Assembly (NCBI RefSeq): GCF_023072595.1
Contig: NZ_JALLGK010000008.1
Span: 1-64,000 of the forward strand
Direction: 5' to 3'
DNA from: Streptomyces sp. XM4193
GTDB taxonomy: Bacteria > Actinomycetota > Actinomycetes > Streptomycetales > Streptomycetaceae
Length of the DNA stretch: 64,000 bases
Positions within the stretch are counted from its first letter, which is position 1, and every line of letters begins with the position of its first letter. Shown here one piece after another: positions 8,335 to 17,447 of the stretch. A program made the position numbers and the translations under genes. The notes under the pieces were generated by a model. It did not search any database, was not told where the DNA came from, and was given only the letters and a program-made list of their open reading frames with translations.

Positions 8335-9284
8335 GAGTCGGCATCGACGCGTTGACGGTCGAGCGCTCCGGCGCCCGTCTGGTGCACGAGGTGACGATGG
8401 AGGCCCGCAGCGGGACCGTCGTCGGCCTGGTCGGGCCGAACGGGAGCGGCAAGTCGACGCTGCTGCGCTGCGTGTACCGGGCCGACCGGCCGAGCTCCGG
8501 AGTCGTACGGCTGGACGGCGCGGACCTGGGCTCGATTCCCGAGAAGCAGGGCGCGCGGCTGGTGGCGGCGCTCCCGCAGGAGTCCGGCTCGGAGTTCGAC
8601 TTCAGCGTCGAGGAGATCGTCGCGATGGGACGGATTCCGCACCAGCGGTCCGTTGCCCGGACGAGCGCGGAGGACGAGCGGTTGTGCGCGCTCGCCCTGG
8701 AGCGGGTCGGCGCTGCGGCGCTGCGCCGCCGCAGCTTTCTGACGCTGTCCGGCGGCGAGAAGCAACGGGTGCTGATCGCCCGTGCGTTGGCCCAGCGTCC
8801 CCGGGTGCTGGTGCTGGACGAGCCGACCAACCACCTCGACGTCGCCCAGCAGTTGGAGGTGCTGCACCTCGTGCGGCACTGGAGCGACGGGAACGACGGG
8901 GACCGGGCGGCCGGCCCCGACGCCGCGGAAGGCACCTCGGAAGGCGCCGGGGGCGGGGACGCGGACGGCGACAGGGCCGGCCACGGACGGCCGACGGTGC
9001 TGGCCGCGCTGCACGATCTGAACCTCGCGCTGCGGTACTGCGACGAGCTGTACGTCATCTCCGCCGGTCGCATCGCCGCGCACGGACCGCCCGCCGAGGT
9101 GCTCGACGCCGAGCTGCTGGCCGGGGTGTTCGGGGTGCGGGCGCACCGGGTCACCCACCCCGCGTCGGGCGCCGTACAGCTGCTCTTCGACCGGCTGCCC
9201 AGCCGCGCCGCGGCACCGGCGGCGAGCCTCCCGACCGCCGCCGGCCCGGTGCCCGCGTCGGAGAATCCGCTCCGTTCCCTCTGA
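8331..9284 (+). CDS. ABC importer ATP-binding protein with acidic insertion
   Basis: ATPase of the corrinoid importer, 317 aa against about 255-275 for typical FecE/BtuD proteins. Walker A GPNGSGKST, signature LSGGEKQR, Walker B VLVLDEPTNHLD and the H-loop LAALHDLNLAL are present. The extra length comes from a Gly/Asp/Ala-rich insertion of about 35 residues between Walker B and the H-loop, plus a Pro/Ala tail. ATGA overlap with the permease gene shows coupling. The insertion is compositionally biased but in frame, so I regard the protein as functional. Confidence 0.9.
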   Translation: MRVGIDALTVERSGARLVHEVTMEARSGTVVGLVGPNGSGKSTLLRCVYRADRPSSGVVRLDGADLGSIPEKQGARLVAALPQESGSEFDFSVEEIVAMGRIPHQRSVARTSAEDERLCALALERVGAAALRRRSFLTLSGGEKQRVLIARALAQRPRVLVLDEPTNHLDVAQQLEVLHLVRHWSDGNDGDRAAGPDAAEGTSEGAGGGDADGDRAGHGRPTVLAALHDLNLALRYCDELYVISAGRIAAHGPPAEVLDAELLAGVFGVRAHRVTHPASGAVQLLFDRLPSRAAAPAASLPTAAGPVPASENPLRSL

Positions 9285-9296
9285 AGGGCTCTACCC

Positions 9297-10346
9297 ATGC
9301 GTACTTCTGCTCCCCGCGCGCTGCGGGCCGGCGCGCTGCTCGCCGCGTTCGCGGCGCTCGCCACGCTCACCGGCTGCGGCGCCGAGATCGACGAGTCCGG
9401 ACGGGACGACGCCCGAGCGGGCGGCAACTACCCGGTGACGATCACCAATTGCGGTGAGCGCAAGACCTTCGACCGGGCACCGCAGCGGGTGATCACCAAC
9501 GACATCGGGATCACCGAGATCATGTTCGCGCTCGGGCTGGAGGACCACATGGCCGGCTATGTGACGCCCGAGCGCAAGAGCGGCGACCGGGACGTGCCGT
9601 GGCGGGACGGGTACCGGAAGACCGAGTGGCTCTCGAAGAAGAAGGTGAACAAGGAGCTCGCCGTCGACCACCGGGCCGATCTGGTCTTCGCCGGCTGGAA
9701 CTACGGCTTCAGCGAGGCGGACGGTTTCACCCCGGCCACGCTCGACAAGCTCGGCATCGACTCGTACCTCCTGACCGAGTCCTGCCGCAACGGCAGCGGA
9801 AAGGCGCGCGGGGTGATGTCGCCGCTGGAGGCGCTCTACACCGACCTGAAGACGCTCGGCGCCCTCTTCGACGTGCGGGACCGGGCGGCGAAACTGGTCG
9901 AGGACTTCCGCGAACAGGTCGCCGCGACCGAGGAACGGGCGCCGACCGGCAAGGACCGGCCACGGGTCTTCCTCTACGACGCCAACGAGGACAAGCCGTT
10001 CACCTCGGGGAAGTTCGCGGGACCGCACGACATCATCACCAGGGCCGGCGGCGACCACGTCATGAAGGATCTGGCGGACTCCTGGGTCAGCGTCGGCTGG
10101 GAGACCGTGGTCGAGCGCGATCCGGAGATCATCGTGATCAACGACTACGGCGAGGTCTCGGCCGGGCAGAAGGAGCGCTTCCTCAAGTCCTTCCCACCGC
10201 TGCGGAACGTCTCGGCGGTGCGCAACGACAGGATCTTCACCCTGGACTACGTCGATCTGGTGGAGAGCCCGCGCAACCCGCAGGCGATCACCGAGCTCGG
10301 CGCGTACATCCGGGAGACCGTGGACAGGCGCGCGGAACGCGACTGA
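9297..10346 (+). CDS. Substrate-binding lipoprotein of the corrinoid/siderophore importer
   Basis: Extracellular binding protein of the BtuF/FepB cluster, 349 aa. The signal peptide ends in the lipobox LTGC (around residue 25), giving a membrane-tethered lipoprotein. The periplasmic-binding-protein fold follows, opening with the family segment FDRAPQRVITNDIGITEIMFALG. The ATG lies 13 bp past the ATPase gene, so the three genes form one operon under the riboswitch. Riboswitch context favours B12 or a precursor. Confidence 0.9.
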   Translation: MRTSAPRALRAGALLAAFAALATLTGCGAEIDESGRDDARAGGNYPVTITNCGERKTFDRAPQRVITNDIGITEIMFALGLEDHMAGYVTPERKSGDRDVPWRDGYRKTEWLSKKKVNKELAVDHRADLVFAGWNYGFSEADGFTPATLDKLGIDSYLLTESCRNGSGKARGVMSPLEALYTDLKTLGALFDVRDRAAKLVEDFREQVAATEERAPTGKDRPRVFLYDANEDKPFTSGKFAGPHDIITRAGGDHVMKDLADSWVSVGWETVVERDPEIIVINDYGEVSAGQKERFLKSFPPLRNVSAVRNDRIFTLDYVDLVESPRNPQAITELGAYIRETVDRRAERD

Positions 10347-10432
10347 CGCCCGCCGTCCGGCGCGGCGGGCCCGCCCGACCGGTTCGGTGAGCGAGTCGAC
10401 GCGGGCCGGGCGGCGGGACGTAGGCTGGACGC

Positions 10433-11413
10433 ATGTCGTATGTGAGTCCGCTGCTTTCGCTTCCCGGCGCCGTGCCGTCCGAGGGACCCGACGAGGGTGT
10501 CGCCGCCCACTACGGCGATCTCTTCAAGGAACAGCGCGCCCTGGCCGACGGCACCGGTTTCGTCGACCTCTCCCACCGCGGTGTGCTCACCGTCAGCGGG
10601 CCGGACCGGCTGACCTGGCTGCACCTGCTGGTCACCCAGCACGTGAGTGAGTTGGAGCCGCGGCACGCGACCGAGGCGCTGGTGCTCACGGCCAACGGCC
10701 ACATCGAGCACGGTCTCTCGGTCGTCGACGACGGCGAGACGGTGTGGCTGCACACCGAGCCCGGCGGGCAGCAGGCGCTGCTCGGCTATCTGGAGAGCAT
10801 GAAGTTCTTCTACCGGGTGGAGACCGCCGACCGCACCGAGGACTACGCGCTGGTGCTGCTGCCGGCCGGCTCCATCGCGACGGTCCCGGACGGCGTCATG
10901 ACGCGTGAGACCTCCTACGGCCGGGAGCTCTTCCTGCCCCGCGAGCAGCTGCGCGACCTCGCCGAGCGCGGCGAACACGGCCCGCCCATCGGGGCGTTGG
11001 CGCTGGAGGCGCTGCGGATCGAGGCTCACCGGCCGCGGGTCGGCATGGAGACCGACCACCGCACGATCCCGCACGAGGTGGGGCTGATCGGTTCGGCCGT
11101 GCACCTGCAGAAGGGCTGCTACCGGGGCCAGGAGACCGTCGCCCGGGTGCACAACCTGGGCAAGCCGCCGCGTCGGCTGGTCTTTCTGCACCTGGACGGC
11201 AGCGAGGTCACCCTGCCCGCCCACGGCGACCCGGTGCGGCTGGCCTCGGACGGGCCGGAGGGACGCCAGCTCGGCTTTGTCACCAGCGCCGCCCGGCACT
11301 ACGAACTCGGCCCGGTCGCCATGGCGTTGGTCAAGCGCAACGTCGCCGTGGAGGCGGATCTGCTGGTCGGCGGCGGCACTGCGGCGGCGCAGGAGCCCAT
11401 CGTCCAGCCCTGA
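10433..11413 (+). CDS. ygfZ: YgfZ/GcvT-domain folate-binding protein
   Basis: A 326-aa cytosolic protein of the YgfZ family, a folate-binding relative of the glycine-cleavage T protein that supports maturation or repair of iron-sulfur enzymes. The diagnostic motif KGCYRGQE is present near residue 228, including the conserved cysteine. The N-terminal GcvT-like domain spans most of the protein, with a small C-terminal beta-barrel. It lies 87 bp after the importer operon and is probably transcribed on its own. It is convergent with the FtsX gene downstream. Confidence 0.9.
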   Translation: MSYVSPLLSLPGAVPSEGPDEGVAAHYGDLFKEQRALADGTGFVDLSHRGVLTVSGPDRLTWLHLLVTQHVSELEPRHATEALVLTANGHIEHGLSVVDDGETVWLHTEPGGQQALLGYLESMKFFYRVETADRTEDYALVLLPAGSIATVPDGVMTRETSYGRELFLPREQLRDLAERGEHGPPIGALALEALRIEAHRPRVGMETDHRTIPHEVGLIGSAVHLQKGCYRGQETVARVHNLGKPPRRLVFLHLDGSEVTLPAHGDPVRLASDGPEGRQLGFVTSAARHYELGPVAMALVKRNVAVEADLLVGGGTAAAQEPIVQP

Positions 11414-11500
11414 CCGCGCCCGCGTCCGCACCCGCGGCGCGTTCCGCGAGCGGCGCCCGCCCGGCCCCGCCGCTCAGGGCGCGAGGCCCGGCCGCACCGC

Positions 11501-13816
11501 TCAGGCCACCGCGCTCAGCGTGTCGGCGAGACGGCGCCTGCCCACCCGTACGGCCGGTGGCAGCGCCGCGAGCAGCGCGCCGCCGACGACCGACGAGACC
11601 ACCGCGGCCAGCATCCACAGCGGTGGGCCGACGGCCAGCCCGGCGCCGATGCCGCTGGTGCGGCCCTGCATGTCGATCAGCCACTGCCCGACCACGGTGC
11701 CCAGCGCCGTACCGGCCAACGCCGCGGCGAGCGCGGTGAGTCCGACGGCGGACAGGATGACCGCCGTCACCTGACGGGGCGTCAGGCCGATGGCCTTCCA
11801 GGCCAGCAGATCGCGTTCGCGCTCCTTGATGCGGGTGGCGACCGCGGTGAGCAGCTCGGTCAGCCCGATGAGCGCGAGGACCCCGATGAGCCCGAGGAGA
11901 ACGCCGCGCATCGACTGCATCCCCTCGACCGGCGCCCCCGCCTCGCGCAACTCCAGCCGGTTGTCGGAGCCGTCCGCCAGGCGTTCGCTCACCTCCGAGG
12001 GGCGGGCGCCGTCGCGCAGTTGGAGGTGGTGGGAGTCCGCGACGACGGTGGGGTCGCGCTCGCGCAGGGTGTCCAGCGAGGTGGCGATGACCCGGCCGCC
12101 GCGTTCGGGCTCGACCGTGCGGCCCACCACGTGCAGCACCTGCGGATTGCCCTCGACGGTCAACCGCACCCAGTCGCCGACCCCGAGGTCCAGCAGGTCG
12201 AGCAGCCCCTGTCCGGCCACCGCCTCGTCCGGGCCGTCCGGCGCGCGCCCCTCTGCGACCCGGAAGGGGTAGGGCTCGCGGTCCGTGCCCAGACCGCGCA
12301 GGGTCAGCGTGCTGGTCTGGCCCGGTGCGAGCGCCGCGACCTGTGCGCCGGGGTGGACGGCGAGTACGTCCGGGTCGTCGGCGAGCATCGCGGCGGCGGC
12401 CCGTTCGCCGAGATCGTCGGTGGCCCGGGCGGTCAGTGCGGTGGCGAGCAGCTCGCTGGGGCGGGTCTCGACCCGGTCGATCGTCGACCAGGCGCTGAGC
12501 GCCGCGGTGATCAGCAGCAGCGGCAGGGTCAGCCGGGCGAGGGTGGCGAACGAGCGCCCCCGGTGGTGGAAGGCGGCGCGCCAGCCGAGCACCAGCGCGG
12601 GCGGCAGTCGCATACCGAGCGCGGTGCGCGCGACCCTCGACATCCGCACGGCCGGCGGCACGGCCGCGCGCGCGGCGGGCACCGGCGGCACCCGGCCCGC
12701 ACGCCAGGCGGCGAGCGAGGTGGCGGCTGCGATGAAGAGCACCGCAGCGCCCGGCACCAGCACCATCGCCGCCGTGTGTCCCGGCAGCTCCCGCCAGACC
12801 TCGACAACGTCGCCGAGCCGTCCGGGCAGGGCGGCGCCGAAGAGCTGGAGCGCCGCGACCCCCAGCACCGCGCCGAGCAGCGCGAACGCCACGTGCTGGA
12901 CGAGGAAGATCCGCACCACCTGGCCCGGCGTGAAGCCGATGGCCTTCAGAATCGAGATGTCCCGGAGCTGGCCGCGGACGCGTCCGCTGATCGCGCCCGC
13001 CACCGCGACCGAGGCGGCGAGGAGCGCGCCCACCCCGAACACCGCGAGGAGCGTGCCGAGCAGCCGGTCGTCGCTCTGGGCGTCGTTGCGGGCCTGCTGC
13101 CAGTGCGAGACCTGGGTGACGCCGTCCGCGCCGAGCAGTGTGACGGCCCGCTGGACGGCGAAGTTGGTGTCGCCGGGGTCGGCCAGCCGCAGGCCGACCA
13201 CCTGACCGCGCTGGTCGGTGTCGGTGGCGACACGGTCGAGGGTGGCGGGCAGCACCCAGCCCAGGCCCGGCCGTTCACCCTCCTGGTAGCGGGGTTCGGC
13301 GGTGTCGGCGATCCCGACGACGGTGAGGGTACGGGCCGTACGCCCCTGGCCGCCGAGCGTGAGGGTGTCGCCGGTCTCCGCCCACAGCGCGTCGGCGAGG
13401 CTGCTCTGGAGGACGACCCCGTCGCGCGAGGAGTCCGTCAGCCAGCGTCCCTCGGTGAGCAACGGCCGTGCGGTGCGCGGTGGTTCGGCCGTGACGCCGC
13501 GCAGCTCCACGGCTGCCCGGCCGCGCAGCTTGGCGTTGACGCGCAGCGTGCGGTACGGGCCGGCCACGGCGGTGATGCCGTCCATGCCGGTGAGCCGGTC
13601 CAGCTCCTCGGCGTCGGTGTGCGTACCGGTGTGCATCCACACATGGGCGCCGGTGGACTGGGTGAAGACCCGCTGCCAGGGGTTGGCGGCGTAGCTGAAC
13701 AGCGCGGTGGCCAGCAGCAGGGCGGTGATGATGCCGGCCGTGGCGAGGACGCTGAACAGCGCCTCGCCGCGGTGCGTCCGCAGGTCGGCGTGGGCCCAGC
13801 GCAGGGTGGCGCGCAT
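11501..13816 (-). CDS. FtsX-like ABC transporter permease (two-repeat MacB type)
   Basis: A 771-aa membrane protein with two FtsX units. Each has one helix, a large extracytoplasmic domain and a three-helix block: helix 1 near residues 18-42 with domain to about 250, and a second set after about 430. The motif KAIGFTPGQV in the first half and KAIGLTPRQV in the second mark the coupling region. Only 1 bp separates it from the ATPase gene, and both are cotranscribed with a PadR regulator. The family covers antimicrobial-peptide sensing and lipoprotein or toxin export. The substrate is unknown. Confidence 0.9.
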   Translation of the reverse strand: MRATLRWAHADLRTHRGEALFSVLATAGIITALLLATALFSYAANPWQRVFTQSTGAHVWMHTGTHTDAEELDRLTGMDGITAVAGPYRTLRVNAKLRGRAAVELRGVTAEPPRTARPLLTEGRWLTDSSRDGVVLQSSLADALWAETGDTLTLGGQGRTARTLTVVGIADTAEPRYQEGERPGLGWVLPATLDRVATDTDQRGQVVGLRLADPGDTNFAVQRAVTLLGADGVTQVSHWQQARNDAQSDDRLLGTLLAVFGVGALLAASVAVAGAISGRVRGQLRDISILKAIGFTPGQVVRIFLVQHVAFALLGAVLGVAALQLFGAALPGRLGDVVEVWRELPGHTAAMVLVPGAAVLFIAAATSLAAWRAGRVPPVPAARAAVPPAVRMSRVARTALGMRLPPALVLGWRAAFHHRGRSFATLARLTLPLLLITAALSAWSTIDRVETRPSELLATALTARATDDLGERAAAAMLADDPDVLAVHPGAQVAALAPGQTSTLTLRGLGTDREPYPFRVAEGRAPDGPDEAVAGQGLLDLLDLGVGDWVRLTVEGNPQVLHVVGRTVEPERGGRVIATSLDTLRERDPTVVADSHHLQLRDGARPSEVSERLADGSDNRLELREAGAPVEGMQSMRGVLLGLIGVLALIGLTELLTAVATRIKERERDLLAWKAIGLTPRQVTAVILSAVGLTALAAALAGTALGTVVGQWLIDMQGRTSGIGAGLAVGPPLWMLAAVVSSVVGGALLAALPPAVRVGRRRLADTLSAVA

Positions 13817-13817
13817 G

Positions 13818-14918
13818 TCACTCCTTCAGTTCCAGGAGTGAGGAGACCCCGCCGCCGTCGCCGGCCCCGCGCCCGCCGCGGCCGGGTCGCGCGCCGGCGT
13901 CGGAGCGCTCGTCGGCGTCGGGGCTCTCGTCGGCGTCGGGGTGCTCGTTGTTCTCGGGCCGCTCGTCGCCGTCGGTGGTCGGGCGGCGGCCGGGGCGGCC
14001 GGCTGCGGTGCGGGCCGTACGGTCCTCGGGGCGGACGCCCGTACGGTCCCCGGCGAGGTCGGCGTCGTCGACGACGCGTCCGTCGAAGAAGCTGACGACG
14101 CGGTCGGCCGCGGAGGCCAGCCGGGCGTCGTGGGTGACCAGGAGGATGGTCTGGCCGCGCCGGTGGAAGCGGTTGAGCAGCCGCATGACCTCGCGGGTGC
14201 CCCTGCTGTCCAGGCTGCCGGCCGGTTCGTCGGCCAGGAGCAGTGCGGGGTGGTTGACCAACGCGCGGGCGAGTGCGACGCGTTGCTGTTCGCCGCCGGA
14301 CAGCTCGCCGGGCATGCTGCGGGCCCGGTCGCCCAGGCCCAGCTCCTCCAGGAGGTCGGCGCTCTCCCGGCGGGCCTTGCGCGGGGAGGTGCCGGCCAGC
14401 AGGGCGGGGAGCTCGACGTTGTCGGCGACGGTGAGGTTGGAGACGAGGTTGAAGAACTGGAAGACGATGCCTATTCGCCGCCGGCGCAGCACCGCCCAGC
14501 GCGCCTCGCTGTAGTCGTCGACGCACTCGCCGTCCAGCCAGACGCTGCCCGCGTCGGGCCGCTGGAGCCCCCCGACCAGGTGCAGCAGCGTGGACTTGCC
14601 GGCGCCGGACGGACCGGTGATCGCCACGAACTCGCCGCGGCGGACCGTCAGATCGACACCGCGCACCGCTCGGGCCGCGCCGCCCTCGCCGCGGTGGGTC
14701 TTGACCAGCCCGGTGGCCCGCACGGTCTCCTCGGACCGCGGTGCGGCCTTGGGGCCGTTGCCCTGCGCTGCGGTGTCGGTGCCGGTGTCGGTGTCGGTGT
14801 CGGCGGTCTGCCGCGTGCGGCCGGAACCCCGCGCGGGTTCGGAACCCGGCGCGGGTTCGGAGCCCCGCGCGGGTTCGGGCGTACGGGGATCGGGTGCGGG
14901 GTCGGGGGCGTCTGTCAT
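13818..14918 (-). CDS. LolD/MacB-type ABC ATP-binding protein
   Basis: ATPase partner of the FtsX permease, 366 aa. The ABC core (about residues 65-285) has Walker A GPSGAGKST, signature LSGGEQQR and Walker B LLADEPAGSLD. Both termini are disordered. The N-terminus repeats PARGSEPAPGSEPARGS, encoded by 18-bp tandem units, and the C-terminus is a 95-residue Asp/Arg/Gly-rich tail with ESPDADERSDA repeats. The start overlaps the PadR stop as ATGA. The tails are longer than usual for the family but in frame. Confidence 0.88.
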   Translation of the reverse strand: MTDAPDPAPDPRTPEPARGSEPAPGSEPARGSGRTRQTADTDTDTGTDTAAQGNGPKAAPRSEETVRATGLVKTHRGEGGAARAVRGVDLTVRRGEFVAITGPSGAGKSTLLHLVGGLQRPDAGSVWLDGECVDDYSEARWAVLRRRRIGIVFQFFNLVSNLTVADNVELPALLAGTSPRKARRESADLLEELGLGDRARSMPGELSGGEQQRVALARALVNHPALLLADEPAGSLDSRGTREVMRLLNRFHRRGQTILLVTHDARLASAADRVVSFFDGRVVDDADLAGDRTGVRPEDRTARTAAGRPGRRPTTDGDERPENNEHPDADESPDADERSDAGARPGRGGRGAGDGGGVSSLLELKE

Positions 14919-15421
14919 TCCAGCTCCTCCTGGCAGCGCTCGAGCCAGTCCAGGTCCGCTTGCAGATGCAGCATCGCACCTTCGATGAGCAGCTGGGAGA
15001 CGCGGTTGTCGGGATCCTCGGCGGCGGCGAGACGGGAGAGCTCGCGCATGGCGTTGAGGTACTGGCGGCGCTGTTTGTTGATCAGTGTGATCTGGTCGGC
15101 GAGGCCGGTGCTGTGGGCGAGGGCGAGCTTCATGAAGAACTCGTCGCGCACCCTCGGTTCGTGCGAGGTCTCCTCGAACCACGCCAGGGCGGCCTCCTCG
15201 CCCGCGGCGGTCAGGCGGTAGGTCTTCTTGTTGGGCCGGTTGTGCTGGCTGACCTGCTCGCCCTCGATCAGTCCGGACTTCTCCAGCCGGGAGAGCGTCA
15301 CGTATATCTGGCCGACGTTGGGCTGCGGATACGCGGCGCCGAGCAGGCGCTCCAGCGCCTGCCCCAACTCGTAGCCGTGCGCGGGGCCTTTGGCCAACAG
15401 GGCGAGGAGCGCGAGTCGCAC
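14915..15421 (-). CDS. PadR-family transcriptional regulator
   Basis: A 168-aa repressor of the PadR family with a long C-terminal dimerisation helix. The winged-helix domain begins almost at the start (VRLALLALLAKGPAHGYEL) and contains QIYVTLSRLEKSGLI as recognition and wing region. The GTG at 15421 is chosen because GGGGAGAG lies 5 nt upstream and the family normally starts just before this helix. An upstream in-frame extension to 15616 is Arg/Pro-rich and unlike the family. It leads the ABC/FtsX operon, so it probably represses that exporter and itself. Confidence 0.88.
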   Translation of the reverse strand: MRLALLALLAKGPAHGYELGQALERLLGAAYPQPNVGQIYVTLSRLEKSGLIEGEQVSQHNRPNKKTYRLTAAGEEAALAWFEETSHEPRVRDEFFMKLALAHSTGLADQITLINKQRRQYLNAMRELSRLAAAEDPDNRVSQLLIEGAMLHLQADLDWLERCQEELE

Positions 15422-15632
15422 GCGTGCTCTCCCCTCTCCCCGTCTCCCCGGACCGGCCGGTCCGCTCGTCTTCCGGCGCGGCCGTCGGCGTCCGGTGCCG
15501 GGTGTCCGCGGCCCGGGCCCGGCTGCCGCTCGCGGCGGCCCCCCGGCCGGCCGCTCGGCCGTCGGCGACCGGCTCGCTGCCGGTTCGGCAGCACCGGTAT
15601 CCGGCAGCGCGGGCACCGCCTAGTATCCCCCA

Positions 15633-15645
15633 TACCTAACAGGTA
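15633..15645. promoter_or_regulatory. Putative PadR operator in the divergent promoter region
   Basis: TACCT and AGGTA form an inverted repeat around AAC. The site lies between the divergent PadR operon and the sugar-binding protein gene, in an AT-rich spot unusual for the region. Assignment to the PadR protein is by position only. Confidence 0.4.
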
Positions 15646-15707
15646 ACTATGGGCCAGGGCCGAAGGAACACAGCGGGGCCGGGGCTCGGGGGACGCGGGG
15701 AGGAACG

Positions 15708-16970
15708 ATGCGCTGGCTGCACACGGCGGGCAGGGTGCTCCTCGTCTGCGCCGTACTGCTCACCGCGTACGCCGGCGCGGCGCCGCGGACCGAGGACGGC
15801 GGACGCGGCCCGATCACCCTGGTGACGGCCGGCGACCTCACCGACTACCTGGAGCTGGTCCTCGCCGACTGGAACCGCGAGCACCCCGACGAGCGGGTCA
15901 CCCTGATCGAGCTGCCGGACTCGGCGGACGAGACCAGGGCGCAGATGATCACCGAACTGCGGTCCGGCAGCGACCGGTTCGACGTGCTCAACATCGATGT
16001 CGCGTGGACCTCGGAGTTCGCGGCGGCCGGCTGGATCCGGACGATGGACCGCGACCGCTTCCCCTTCGACTCCTTCCTGCCGCCCGTCGAGGACACCGCG
16101 ACCTTCGCCGACCGGCTGTACGCGGTCCCCTACGTCACCAACGCCGGGCTGCTCTACTACCGCGCCGACATCCTGGAGGCGGAGGGGGTCCGGCCGCCGC
16201 GCGACTGGGCCGAGCTGGAGCGGCTCGCCCGCACCCTCGCCCCCAAGCACGAACTCGACGGCTACGCGGGCCAGTTCCTGCCGTACGAGGGGCTGGCGGT
16301 GAACGCGACGGAGGCCGTCCACTCGGCGGGCGGCTCGATCCTGGAGGACGACGGCGCGAAGGTCACCGTCGACTCGGCGGCGGCGCGCGAGGGGCTGGGC
16401 TTCCTCGCCCGCGGCGTGCGCGAGGGCTGGATCCCCCGCGCGGCACTCGACTTCAAGGAGGAGGAGTCCCGGCAGGCGTTCCAGGACGGCGAGCTGCTCT
16501 TCCTGCGGAACTGGCCGTATGTGTACGCGGGCGCCAACGCCGAGGAGTCGGCGGTCGGCGGCCGGGTCGGCACCGTGCCGCTGCCGGGCCCGGACGGGCC
16601 GGGGGCGAGCGTGCTCGGCGGCTCCAACCTCGCGGTCAGCACCCAGTCGCGGCACCCGGAATCGGCGGCGGATCTGATCGCCTTCCTGACCAGCGAGCCG
16701 GTCCAGCGGCGGGTGTTGACGCTCGGTGCGCTGCCGCCGGTGCGGGCCGGCCTCTACAGCGACCCCGAACTGGTGCGACAGTTCCCGTATCTGCCGACGC
16801 TGCGGCAGAGTGTGCTCGCGGCGGAGCCCAGACCGAAGAGCCCGCGCTACGACCAGGTGACGCTCGCCGTGCAGGCGGTGGTGAGCGACACGATGGCCGG
16901 CCGCCAGTCGCCCGACTCCGCGGTGGCCCGGCTCAACCGCGAGCTGGAAGCGATCGCCCGCCGCGGCTGA
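15708..16970 (+). CDS. Extracellular sugar-binding protein (family 1)
   Basis: A 420-aa solute-binding protein resembling trehalose/maltose binders (LpqY/ThuE type). A signal peptide covers residues 1 to about 24, but no lipobox cysteine follows it, so the mature protein may be secreted or retained by its helix rather than lipidated. The binding-protein fold shows FDVLNIDVAWTSEFAAAGWI and YAVPYVTNAGLLYYR. GGGGAGG lies just upstream of the ATG. No permease or ATPase gene is adjacent in the same transcription unit. The next operon encodes a second, different binding protein with two permeases. Confidence 0.85.
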   Translation: MRWLHTAGRVLLVCAVLLTAYAGAAPRTEDGGRGPITLVTAGDLTDYLELVLADWNREHPDERVTLIELPDSADETRAQMITELRSGSDRFDVLNIDVAWTSEFAAAGWIRTMDRDRFPFDSFLPPVEDTATFADRLYAVPYVTNAGLLYYRADILEAEGVRPPRDWAELERLARTLAPKHELDGYAGQFLPYEGLAVNATEAVHSAGGSILEDDGAKVTVDSAAAREGLGFLARGVREGWIPRAALDFKEEESRQAFQDGELLFLRNWPYVYAGANAEESAVGGRVGTVPLPGPDGPGASVLGGSNLAVSTQSRHPESAADLIAFLTSEPVQRRVLTLGALPPVRAGLYSDPELVRQFPYLPTLRQSVLAAEPRPKSPRYDQVTLAVQAVVSDTMAGRQSPDSAVARLNRELEAIARRG

Positions 16971-17447
16971 GCGTGCGACGGGCCGCCGAGGACCGCCGCG
17001 CACTCGGCGCCCGCACACGGGCGGCACCGCGGGAGGCACCGCGGGCGGGTGCGCCGCGAGCCGCGCGGCAGCGGGGCGGGTGCGCCCGGGCGCACGGCCG
17101 GTTTCGCACTCCCGGCGATGACCGGCTGCCGCAGATACCTGCACGTTAAGTACCGACGGCTGTCTTTTTCTGGCACTTTCCGGCCAACAGCCCAGCCCAT
17201 GCCGTCCCGTGCATTGACACGGGGACGACACGCTTACTTAACATGCATGTACGTCATACCGACGTGTCGGTGATCACGTTTACGCCGCGGCACAGCGGCT
17301 CGTCGCCACGTCACTCCGCACACGCACCAGCGCATCGCAACGGCTCCGCGCGGCGACCCCGCCCGGTCCGGGTCGACCCGTCCGGTACGACCCGCACCGG
17401 CTTCCCGCGCCCAGCCCGTACGCAATATGTGAGAACAGGTCTCCACG
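16971..17447 (+). promoter_or_regulatory. Gene-free regulatory region ahead of the alpha-glucosidase operon
   Basis: No gene is supported here. A promoter is likely: TTGACA at 17214-17219 and TAACAT at 17239-17244 with a 19-bp spacer. The octamer GTTAAGTA at 17145-17152 recurs inverted as TACTTAAC at 17235-17242, and the self-complementary ACATGCATGT (17241-17250) overlaps the -10 box. These AT-rich sites are candidates for a sugar-responsive LacI or GntR repressor. Confidence 0.5.

Noticed and set aside
15422..15616. N-terminal extension of the PadR protein
   Set aside because: Arg/Pro-rich composition unlike PadR proteins, and a strong ribosome site points to the GTG at 15421.
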